The position numbers and the translations under genes were made by a program. From positions 1 to 8,060 of the forward strand of contig CAIVHI010000064.1 in the NCBI GenBank assembly GCA_903905685.1: a stretch of DNA of 8,060 bases. The letters are read 5' to 3'. Positions 1 to 7,607 of this stretch are shown here, in pieces (positions within the stretch are counted from its first letter, which is position 1; each line of letters opens with the position of its first letter). Source of the DNA: an uncultured Bacteroidota bacterium. Lineage in GTDB: Bacteria > Bacteroidota > Bacteroidia > Chitinophagales > Chitinophagaceae. Below the pieces are notes generated by a model. That model did no database searches. It saw only the letters and a list, made by a program, of their open reading frames with translations, and was not told the origin of the DNA.

Positions 1-3000
1 CAAACCAACCAGATAGTGCTGCTCAATGCAAGCGACCCTACGAAGTCGGTGCTCCGTGGGCAGTTTGAATATCTTGAAGACAAGGATATGCTGCTGTTTG
101 TGGGTACGCCTTGGGTGGTGTCTATGGAGGAGATTGCAGAAAAAGGACTTACCCTCGACGATTTTGCCAAGCATGACTCTCTTGCCGACCAGCTCAACAT
201 CTTGAAGGCCCAAGAATTGGCCACCAACGATGTGAAGCAGATGTTGCAGTTGGTGAATGAACAGAAAAAAGCCATCAAGTACAGCGAGCATTTGTGGAAG
301 TTTGCCCTCGAAGGCAATGGTGACGGTATATGGCAATATGATATGAAGAGTGGGGAAGGCCTCTACTTCCCACCCTACAAAAAGGCATTGGGGTACTCCA
401 TTGATGAAGAATTTGGGTATAAAGATTGGAGGGCAAGCATTCACGAGGAGGACGAAGAAAAAATTAATACCGCGTTCGAGAAATATCTGCATGGCGAAAC
501 CCGCCAATTTATTATTGAGCACCGGCTGAAACACAAATCGGGTAGCTATAAGTATTTTATTGCCCGCGGCATTATTGTTGACTGGGATGAAAAGGGTGCG
601 CCCAAAATGGTGATCGGCACCATCAACGATATTGATCAGCAAAAGCAATTGGAGCTTCGCTTGAAGGAAACGGCCAATCGACTTTCCTACCTCATAGAAA
701 ACCTGCACTCCGGGGTAATCGTTGAAAGTAAAGACCGTAAAGTCATTTTGGTGAATGAACAATTTTGCCGGTTGTTCGGTATTGCCGATGCTCCAAGTGC
801 ACTTATGGGTGTGGATTTTGCCAGTCTTGCTGCCCGGGAGAGTAGCCTATTTGCCAATCCCGAAAAATTCAGTGCCCGACTGGAGGAGCTATCGGCACAA
901 AAGACAGTCGTGTCTCATGAGATTTTGGAACTTGCAGATGGACGTTATTTCTCCCGAGACTATGTGCCGATATTTTTGGACGGCAACTATGAGGGGCAAT
1001 TATGGAACTTTGAAGACGTTACCGAAAAATTGGTGTCTGAAATCAAACTCGAGAAGCAGCGGACTTTTTACGAGAACGTCCTTAACAATATTCCCGAGGA
1101 CATCGTCATTTACAGTCCACAGCACGAGTACCTCTACATCAACCCTACTGCCATTCCCGATGCCGAGTTCAGGCGGTGGATGACCGGGAAAAGGGATGAG
1201 GACTACTGTACCTACAAAAACCGGCCGTTGTCGTTGGCCCAAGAGCGCAGGGAGCGTTTCAACAGCGTATTGGAGACCAAAAAACTGTTATTCTGGGAAG
1301 AAAAGATTTTCATGCCCGATGGCTCTACGGAGTATCATATCAGGAACCTATATCCTGTGGTAGACGAATCGAACGCGGTGCGTCAGGTTATAGGCTTTGG
1401 TTTGAACATCACCGACCGAAAGAAGATTGAGGAACAGTTGGAAATCAATGAAAAACGCTACCGCGATTTATTCAACTATAGTCAGGCGTTTATCTGTACC
1501 CACGACTTGAAGGGGAAGTTGCTGACCGCCAACCCGGCATTGTGCGAAAAATTGGGCTTGAACCCAGCCGAAGTCTTGGGGCGCAACATCATAGAATTCA
1601 TTCCGAAGAACGACTTGAAGAACTTCCAATCGGAATACATAGACCGGGTAATAGAAACCGGCAATGCCAAGGGCGTTTTCAGGCTCGTGGGGCGAACCGA
1701 TAAGAAATCGTTCCTGCTCTATCAAAATTTCAAGGTGGAGGAAGAAAGCTCCGAGCCTTACATCATCAGTTTTTCGCAAGACATCACGGAACGGATTTGG
1801 GCTGAGAAGGAATTGCGGAAGGCCAAACAGCTTACCGAAGAGTCGTCGAAAGCCAAAGAATTGTTCTTGGCCAATATGAGCCACGAAATTCGCACCCCTA
1901 TGAGCGGCATCCTCGGCATCGCGAAGCTGTTGTCGAAAACCCGCCTCGATGAGCAGCAGACCCAGTACATCAACCTCGTCATGGCCTCGGCCAACAGTTT
2001 GCTGGCCATTGTGAACGACGTGCTCGATATTGAGAAAATCGCATCGGGTAAGTTTGAGTTGGAACAAATACCGTTCAAACTGGAAGAAAAAGTGAGCACC
2101 ACCGTTCAGTCGTTCCAGTTCAAAGCTGAAGAAAAGAACATCATGCTCACGTTTAAAAGCAACGTGGCCGACGACCTCGTCGTGATGGGCGATTCTTCAA
2201 GGCTCGGTCAGATTTTGAACAACCTGATCAGCAATGCCCTGAAATTCACCTCCAACGGGGAGATTTTCATCAGCATTTCCTATGCACGCCACGAGTATAA
2301 AAACGTAGTTATAGAGTTTGAGGTAAGGGATACCGGTTTGGGCATAAAGCCCGACAAATTGGCCGACATCTTCAAGCCGTTCATGCAGGCTTCCAGCGAT
2401 ACCTCGCGTAAATTTGGCGGCACAGGTCTTGGTTTGTCCATTTGCAAGGAACTCATTGAAATGCAGGGCGGCAAAATTACGGTGGAGAGCGAGATGGGCG
2501 TGGGTACCTGCTTCACGTTCTACATTCCGTATGCGAAGGGCGATGCATCGATGCTGGTTAAAGAACAAGGTGACTTCGACTTCAGCTCCATCAGCTCGTT
2601 GAAGATATTGGTGGCGGAAGATTACGAGTTGAACCAATTCCTGATCAAACACATTTTGGATGCTTGGGGTTGCGAAATCCTCATTGTAAATAATGGACGT
2701 GAGGCGGTGGAACAGGTAGCGGAACAGGATTTCGATTTGATTCTCATGGATATCCACATGCCGGAGATGGATGGTATAACGGCTACCCGTAAAATTAGGG
2801 CCATGGATGACCCGCAAAAGTCGCAAACGCCCATCATTGCCCTTACCGCCAATGCCTTGCGCGGAGACCACCTCAATTATATGCAGGCTGGCATCAACGA
2901 GTGCGTCACCAAGCCTTATACCGAGGAAAAGCTGTTCAACATGATCGTAAAAATCATGCAGCCCGTTTTGAACCGCAAAGCCCAGGCCCCGGTTCTGCAA

Positions 3001-3411
3001 ATACAAACCGAAGTGAAGGAGCCGCCCAAGCAGCCCGACCGGTTTATTGCCCAGAGCAACAAGCTCTACGACCTATCGTTCATCAACGAATTCGCGAAAG
3101 GAGATTCTTCATTCGTCAAGAAAATGGTCACTATTTTCGTTGATACCATGTCTACCGAGTTGCAACACCTGATAAAGGCGGCCGAGGAAAAACAGTATGA
3201 TAAAATGTCGAAGATTGCGCACAAGATGAAGTCGGCCATAGATGGCTTGGGCATCATGTCTTTGAAGCAAGTGATTCGCGATTTGGAAACCACCGACTAT
3301 AAATCGGGCAACAACGGCGACCCCAACGAAGTGATAGCCCACATCAAGGAAGTGCTGGATGAAGCCTGTGGGCAATTGAAGGACATATTTTATGTGGAAG
3401 TGGCCAAGTAG
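1..3411 (+). CDS. Hybrid sensor histidine kinase (HNOBA-like end, four PAS, HisKA, HATPase, REC, Hpt), 5' partial
   Basis: The frame is open from the first base, so the true start lies outside the window; the GTG at 16 is only the first possible start inside it. Residues are counted from base 1 (1136 visible). Residues about 10-60 (RGQFEYLED, LLFVGTPWV, KGLTLDDFAKHD) closely match the end of the HNOBA domain of soluble guanylate cyclase, followed by a helical linker to about 97. PAS-like domains lie at about 96-212, 225-345, 357-475 and 485-597. The kinase core has the H-box NMSHEIRTP (phospho-His 628), N-box Asn 745, DTGLGI 777-782 and GGTGLGL 806-812. The receiver has acidic pair E873/D874, phospho-Asp 917, T949 and K971. 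The C-terminal Hpt has AHKMKSA with His 1074. All relay residues are intact, so ATP-driven His628 to Asp917 to His1074 transfer is expected, then on to an unseen response regulator. No membrane segment is visible, so this part is cytosolic. The ligand is unknown. The domain order is certain; the HNOBA call is from memory of the family. Confidence 0.95.
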   Translation, partial: QTNQIVLLNASDPTKSVLRGQFEYLEDKDMLLFVGTPWVVSMEEIAEKGLTLDDFAKHDSLADQLNILKAQELATNDVKQMLQLVNEQKKAIKYSEHLWKFALEGNGDGIWQYDMKSGEGLYFPPYKKALGYSIDEEFGYKDWRASIHEEDEEKINTAFEKYLHGETRQFIIEHRLKHKSGSYKYFIARGIIVDWDEKGAPKMVIGTINDIDQQKQLELRLKETANRLSYLIENLHSGVIVESKDRKVILVNEQFCRLFGIADAPSALMGVDFASLAARESSLFANPEKFSARLEELSAQKTVVSHEILELADGRYFSRDYVPIFLDGNYEGQLWNFEDVTEKLVSEIKLEKQRTFYENVLNNIPEDIVIYSPQHEYLYINPTAIPDAEFRRWMTGKRDEDYCTYKNRPLSLAQERRERFNSVLETKKLLFWEEKIFMPDGSTEYHIRNLYPVVDESNAVRQVIGFGLNITDRKKIEEQLEINEKRYRDLFNYSQAFICTHDLKGKLLTANPALCEKLGLNPAEVLGRNIIEFIPKNDLKNFQSEYIDRVIETGNAKGVFRLVGRTDKKSFLLYQNFKVEEESSEPYIISFSQDITERIWAEKELRKAKQLTEESSKAKELFLANMSHEIRTPMSGILGIAKLLSKTRLDEQQTQYINLVMASANSLLAIVNDVLDIEKIASGKFELEQIPFKLEEKVSTTVQSFQFKAEEKNIMLTFKSNVADDLVVMGDSSRLGQILNNLISNALKFTSNGEIFISISYARHEYKNVVIEFEVRDTGLGIKPDKLADIFKPFMQASSDTSRKFGGTGLGLSICKELIEMQGGKITVESEMGVGTCFTFYIPYAKGDASMLVKEQGDFDFSSISSLKILVAEDYELNQFLIKHILDAWGCEILIVNNGREAVEQVAEQDFDLILMDIHMPEMDGITATRKIRAMDDPQKSQTPIIALTANALRGDHLNYMQAGINECVTKPYTEEKLFNMIVKIMQPVLNRKAQAPVLQIQTEVKEPPKQPDRFIAQSNKLYDLSFINEFAKGDSSFVKKMVTIFVDTMSTELQHLIKAAEEKQYDKMSKIAHKMKSAIDGLGIMSLKQVIRDLETTDYKSGNNGDPNEVIAHIKEVLDEACGQLKDIFYVEVAK

Positions 3412-3451
3412 GGTGGGTGACTGGAATGAATGGGTAAAATTGAAGTTCTAG

Positions 3452-4069
3452 ATGTCGATAGCGGATAAAATCAAGTCGAACCCGGCCCTAAAGAAATGGG
3501 TGCATTGGATGTTGGTGCCCACCGGTGAGGCGCGGCCCCGGGTATGGGTAAAACTGTTCGTGAACCGATTCATCCACAAGCGGCACAAAGGGTCGGTCAT
3601 CCGCCGCCGAACGAGAATAGATGTGTTGCCCTTCAATGCGTTCGAATTGGGGGCAAATTCCATTATCGAAGACTTTTGCACCATCAACAACGGGGTGGGT
3701 GCCGTGAAGATCGGCGACAACACCTTGATAGGCATGAGCAACGTCATTATAGGTCCGGTCAATATCGGCCACAATGTCATATTCGCCCAAAACATTGTGG
3801 CGAGCGGCCTGAACCATGAATATCGAGACCCTGATGTCCCTATAAGGTTTCAACCCGTTACCACTGCAACGATAACCGTTGAAGACGACTGCTGGATAGC
3901 TGCAAACACCGTGCTCACCGCAGGCATCACTATCGGCAAGCACTCCGTGATAGGTGCCGGCTCTGTGGTAACCAAGGACATTCCCCCATATTCCGTCGCA
4001 GTGGGCAATCCCGCCAAGGTATTGAAGCAATACGACCCGATAAAAAAGGAATGGCTGAAAGCAATATAG
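3452..4069 (+). CDS. Hexapeptide-repeat (LbH) O-acetyltransferase, WcaF-like
   Basis: This 205-residue protein belongs to the left-handed beta-helix acyltransferases, which move an acetyl group from acetyl-CoA to a hydroxyl, usually on a sugar. Imperfect hexapeptide turns run from about residue 66 to 175 (for example GANSII, IGDNTL, IGHNVI, ITVEDD, IGKHSV, IGAGSV). The loop GLNHEYRD holds the likely catalytic His 122. The C-terminal SVAVGNPAKVLKQY is the usual end of the WcaF/NodL/Maa group. The N-terminal part (ARPRVWVKLFVNRF, then VIRRRTRIDVLPFN) is the extension I associate with Bacteroidota exopolysaccharide or colanic-acid-type acetyltransferases. Length is normal and no residue appears missing. 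The ATG at 3452 has no good ribosome binding site, which is common in this phylum, and lies 40 bases after the kinase stop, so read-through from the kinase is possible. The acceptor cannot be told from sequence; it may be a surface glycan or a product of the neighbouring pathway. Confidence 0.93.
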   Translation: MSIADKIKSNPALKKWVHWMLVPTGEARPRVWVKLFVNRFIHKRHKGSVIRRRTRIDVLPFNAFELGANSIIEDFCTINNGVGAVKIGDNTLIGMSNVIIGPVNIGHNVIFAQNIVASGLNHEYRDPDVPIRFQPVTTATITVEDDCWIAANTVLTAGITIGKHSVIGAGSVVTKDIPPYSVAVGNPAKVLKQYDPIKKEWLKAI

Positions 4070-4077
4070 ATTGATGC

Positions 4078-4102
4078 GGGTGCTTGTGGGCACTCCGATT
4101 TT
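4078..4102 (+). terminator. Weak hairpin after the acetyltransferase
   Basis: GGGTGC at 4078-4083 can pair with GCACTC at 4090-4095 (six pairs, one G-T) around a six-base loop, and CGATTTT follows. It begins nine bases after the acetyltransferase stop, where a terminator would be expected. The stem is short and the T run is only four bases, so it may be chance or a weak terminator. Confidence 0.2.
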
Positions 4103-4111
4103 GGGTGGCTA

Positions 4112-4143
4112 TTTGTAAACAAGAGTCATAATGCGTAATTTGG
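4112..4143 (+). promoter_or_regulatory. Candidate Bacteroidota-type promoter for the NRPS-GNAT pair
   Basis: TTTG at 4112-4115 is followed after 20 bases by TAATTTGG at 4136-4143. The Bacteroidota housekeeping promoter is TTTG about 19 bases before TAnnTTTG, so this fits with one mismatch in the -7 element. Transcription would begin near 4150, giving a leader of about 40 bases to the GTG at 4188 or about 80 bases to the ATG at 4230. It sits in the only sizeable gap of the window (160 bases), just before the synthetase, and would separate the synthetase and GNAT genes from the kinase and acetyltransferase. Short motifs of this kind also arise by chance. I see no operator-like palindrome beside it. 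Confidence 0.4.
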
Positions 4144-4229
4144 CTTCTGGTTATGGCGTTACTTGAACGGTTAGACCATAATATGTTGTGCCTGCAACGT
4201 GGCACACATGCACACACCTACAGTACGTT

Positions 4230-7200
4230 ATGATGCCCGACCCACTGGTTGCTGCAAGTTTGGAATATTGGCGTGAGCGCCTCAGGGAGGCCGAAGGGCT
4301 CCAGCTTGGGCATTACCCGGAAAGCGGCGGCTCGGTTGCTACGGTGGATATCGCATTTCCTGCAAACGATTTGATGGTGCTCGCCACATCGTTGCGGTGC
4401 CGGGTTCAGGAGGTGCTTCTTGCGGCAGTGCAGACGTTTGTTTTGCGCCGTTGGCAGCAAAACGATTTTTTTGTTGCTGAATGGATAACTCAGTGCAGCA
4501 ACACCGAGACTGAATTTCGATTGTTGCGTTGTTCACTTTTTGAAGACTTGCGGTTTAGGACCCTGGTGCAAGGCGTTGCCAACGAATGCTCCATTTCGCA
4601 GTCTTTCCCGCTCCCTGCCGATAAATTGGAAGCCCTTGCGTGTGAACCTGCCGAAGTTTGGGATTCGCGGAAGATTTTTCCTATTTGTTTCTCTTATTCA
4701 GAAGACGCGGCGAAGGCATTTTCGGACGAATTTGGTGATATTCCCAAGGGGTGCTTATTGATGTTCAACTTTCAGGCCGTAGACAATATGGTTGCCCTGT
4801 CGGTAGCCTATCCTGCGCGCGCATTTCAAGCCTGGGACGTGCAGAATTTTGCCGGCAATGTCGTTAATCTGCTGGAGGCAGCCATGCGGAACCCGCGTGC
4901 CCGTATTGGAGCACTGCCCATGTTGACCGAAACGGAGAAAAACCGCCTACTGTGGGATTTCAACAATACCCGTGTGGCAGGGCGGCATGAAGCCACAGTC
5001 GTCGCGTTTTTCGAGGAGCAGGCTCGTCTTCATCCGCTTGGTATTGCGTTGCACCATAAAGATGACACCTTAACCTATGCAGGCCTTTTGAAAAAGGTGG
5101 ACTGTTTGGCGGCGTTCTTGGTTGCCGAGGGCATACTGCCCGAAGAACGGGTGGGGCTGTTGGTGAATAGAGGCTTCGATATGATAACCGGTATGTTGGC
5201 CATCATGAAGGCCGGAGCCACCTATGTGCCCATAGACCCCCAATATCCGCCCGACCGTCGAACCTATATCATCACGAATAGCGGTATCACCACGGTATTG
5301 ACCGATGTGCCGGCAGTGGCGGTGGTAGGTCAGGAACATATTGCATTTGTAGTTATCGGAGACGTGCTCCGTGCAGAAGCGGGTGCGCCGGTCGAAAATC
5401 GGTCGCATCCCGACGGCAGCGCCTACATCATCTATACCTCAGGGTCAACCGGGCGCCCCAAGGGCGTGATGGTGCGGCACCACTCCGTGGTAAACTTGGT
5501 GACCTGGGTAAACAATACCTACAAAGTCTCGAAGTCTGACCGGATACTCTTCGTTACATCTATGTGTTTCGACCTTTCGGTTTACGATATTTTTGGCATG
5601 CTGGCGGCGGGCGGAACGGTAGTGATAGCGGGTGAGCAAGACGTTTACGACGTAGCACGCCTTGCCGTGTTGCTCGATACCTATCAAATTACGTTCTGGG
5701 ATTCGGTCCCTACTACGTTCGACTACATGCTGCGCTCCTTGGAGGCACGGCAGGCACCCCAGGTGCTGCCATCGCTAAGGGTAGTGTTTCTGAGTGGCGA
5801 TTGGGTGCCGGTGGCCATTGCCCGCCGGGCGTTGCCTATATTTCCTGCAGCCAGCGTCGTCAGCTTGGGCGGAGCCACCGAGGCTACAGTATGGTCCAAT
5901 TTCTTCCCTATCGATCCTGCCATCGATTATGCGGTGAGCATTCCTTATGGCAAGCCTATCGACAACAATACGTTTTACATCCTCAACGCCTATCTCCAAC
6001 CGGTGCCGCAAGGCTTGGAAGGAGACCTCTATATTGGGGGAGTAGGGGTGGCCGACGGTTATGCCAACGAGCGGGAGAAAACTGCGGCGGCTTTCCTGCC
6101 CGACCCATTTTTCAAGGATATGGGTGGCCGTATGTACAGCACCGGCGACTTAGGCCGAATGCTGCCCGACGGAAACATGGAATTCCTCGGTCGGCGCGAT
6201 AGTCAGGTAAAAATCAGGGGGTTCAGGGTGGAGTTGGGGGAGATTGAGGCAGTCGCGGCCCAATGCGCTGCCGTTGAAGCCGTAGCGGTAACCGCTACGA
6301 AAGACGCGGCTGGCATTAACCGTTTGCTGGGCTATGTGGTTGCCGGCCGGGGATTTGAAAAGGGGGCCCTTATTGCAACACTTCGAGAGCACTTGCCCGA
6401 ATATATGGTGCCGACGGTATGGACGGTGATTGCCAAAATACCGCTCTCTGCCAATGGTAAGGTAGACCGAAAGGCATTGCCCGTACCCGACGCAGTTGCC
6501 GATGATGCCACCGATGCGGCGGCAACCGAAACCGAAGGCAAATTGGCGGCCATTTGGCAGCAGGTATTGGGCGTGGCCAAAGTGCGCCCATCCGACAATT
6601 TTTTCGATCTTGGCGGGCAGAGCCTTTTGGCCGTGTTGCTTACGTCGGCTACTGAGGCGGCCTTCGGCGGTCAATACAATATCTATACGTTGTTCAAATA
6701 CCCCACGGTACGCACGTTTGGCACCCATATCGAAGCCGGCCTGGCAGGTGGCAGGGTGTGGGAGAGCTTGGTGCCGGTGCGAGATACGGGTAGCCGGAGG
6801 CCGCTTTACGTGGTGCATGGCGATGGTTTTAACGTAATGAATTTTAATAGTCTGGCCGAAAACCTGAATTCCGACCAGCCCGTATACTCCCTGCAACCCC
6901 GCGGCTTGGTTACCAATGCCGAGCCGCTAGACGATATGCTGGCAATTGCGCGGCATTATGTTGCCGAGATGACGGCCCACGACCCTAACGGGCCATATGC
7001 CATTGCCGGCTATTCGTTTGGGGGCTATGTGGTGGTCGAGATGCTACGGCTGTTGCAGGCCCAGGGGAAGAAGGTGAGCCTTGTTGGGATATTCGATACC
7101 GATGCACAAAATATAGAAAACAAAGCTCACGGTCTGGTACGCTTACCTCGACGCATTTTGCGCCAGTTTCCCAAATGGGCTTTTTACCTGCGCAGTTTTA

Positions 7201-7595
7201 TGGCTAACCCCGCCGAGGCATGGGCATACCAAACCCTCATGGTAAGGCGGCGGCTTGCCGACGGCATGGTGCGCCTGGGGCTGCGCGCCCCCGAGGTGCA
7301 GCAACCACTTACCGGGAAAATGAAACGGATTGACGAAGGCTTGCGCAATGCATTCCTCAACTATAAAATGACTCCCATTGATGGGCACATTGTGCTGTTT
7401 AAGGCGAAGAAACGAATTTATTACGTAGACGATTTCAAAACATTGGGGTGGCCCAACTTTGCCCGAAAAGGCGTGCGGGTGATAGAGGTGCCCGGCGACC
7501 ATAAAACCATGTTCCTGCCGCCAAACGTGGCCGAGCTGGGACGGGCACTGCAATTGATACTGGATGAAGCTGACAGCAATACCACCAAATACTAA
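4230..7595 (+). CDS. Single-module nonribosomal peptide synthetase: half C domain, A, PCP, TE
   Basis: Residues are counted from ATG 4230 (1121 aa); ATG 4233 and GTG 4188 (14 residues more) are also possible, and none has a clear ribosome binding site. Residues 1-245 resemble only the C-terminal lobe of a condensation domain, from SLEYWRERL to the linker LTETEKNRLLWDFNNT; the HHxxxDG active-site lobe is absent. The adenylation domain (about 255-750) has all core motifs: LTYAGL, YTSGSTGRPKG, FDLSVYDIF, GGATEA, YSTGD, KIRGFRVELGEIE and NGKVDRKALP. Its code reads D448 L449 Y452 D491 F520 S522 L546 V554 W555 K744, close to the cysteine code DLYNLSLIWK. The carrier domain has DLGGQSL with phosphopantetheine Ser 798. 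The thioesterase (about 845-1115) has GYSFGG with Ser 929, Asp 956 in GIFDTD and His 1091 in PGDHKT, a full triad. It should therefore load one amino acid as a thioester and release it by hydrolysis, transfer or cyclisation. The product is unknown. It probably shares a transcript with the GNAT gene downstream. Confidence 0.95.
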   Translation: MMPDPLVAASLEYWRERLREAEGLQLGHYPESGGSVATVDIAFPANDLMVLATSLRCRVQEVLLAAVQTFVLRRWQQNDFFVAEWITQCSNTETEFRLLRCSLFEDLRFRTLVQGVANECSISQSFPLPADKLEALACEPAEVWDSRKIFPICFSYSEDAAKAFSDEFGDIPKGCLLMFNFQAVDNMVALSVAYPARAFQAWDVQNFAGNVVNLLEAAMRNPRARIGALPMLTETEKNRLLWDFNNTRVAGRHEATVVAFFEEQARLHPLGIALHHKDDTLTYAGLLKKVDCLAAFLVAEGILPEERVGLLVNRGFDMITGMLAIMKAGATYVPIDPQYPPDRRTYIITNSGITTVLTDVPAVAVVGQEHIAFVVIGDVLRAEAGAPVENRSHPDGSAYIIYTSGSTGRPKGVMVRHHSVVNLVTWVNNTYKVSKSDRILFVTSMCFDLSVYDIFGMLAAGGTVVIAGEQDVYDVARLAVLLDTYQITFWDSVPTTFDYMLRSLEARQAPQVLPSLRVVFLSGDWVPVAIARRALPIFPAASVVSLGGATEATVWSNFFPIDPAIDYAVSIPYGKPIDNNTFYILNAYLQPVPQGLEGDLYIGGVGVADGYANEREKTAAAFLPDPFFKDMGGRMYSTGDLGRMLPDGNMEFLGRRDSQVKIRGFRVELGEIEAVAAQCAAVEAVAVTATKDAAGINRLLGYVVAGRGFEKGALIATLREHLPEYMVPTVWTVIAKIPLSANGKVDRKALPVPDAVADDATDAAATETEGKLAAIWQQVLGVAKVRPSDNFFDLGGQSLLAVLLTSATEAAFGGQYNIYTLFKYPTVRTFGTHIEAGLAGGRVWESLVPVRDTGSRRPLYVVHGDGFNVMNFNSLAENLNSDQPVYSLQPRGLVTNAEPLDDMLAIARHYVAEMTAHDPNGPYAIAGYSFGGYVVVEMLRLLQAQGKKVSLVGIFDTDAQNIENKAHGLVRLPRRILRQFPKWAFYLRSFMANPAEAWAYQTLMVRRRLADGMVRLGLRAPEVQQPLTGKMKRIDEGLRNAFLNYKMTPIDGHIVLFKAKKRIYYVDDFKTLGWPNFARKGVRVIEVPGDHKTMFLPPNVAELGRALQLILDEADSNTTKY

Positions 7596-7607
7596 AACAA
7601 TCAGAAC

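Noticed and set aside
755..1183. Overlapping + strand open frame inside the kinase gene
   Set aside because: It is out of frame with clear PAS-domain coding and has a low-complexity, Ser/Thr-rich end; no evidence of a real overlapping gene.
2197..3006. Antisense open frame (269 codons) opposite the kinase and receiver domains
   Set aside because: The + strand codes intact HATPase and receiver motifs here, and the antisense product has no recognisable motif.
3431..3452. TAAAATTG at 3435-3442 as a promoter element for the acetyltransferase
   Set aside because: There is no TTTG at the proper distance upstream, and the implied transcription start would fall almost on the start codon.
5046..5080. 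LHHKDD in the synthetase as a possible condensation-domain HHxxxDG active site
   Set aside because: It sits just before LTYAGL, the first adenylation motif, where family members have an ordinary 'HxDxTLTY' stretch. Spacing and context do not fit a condensation active site.
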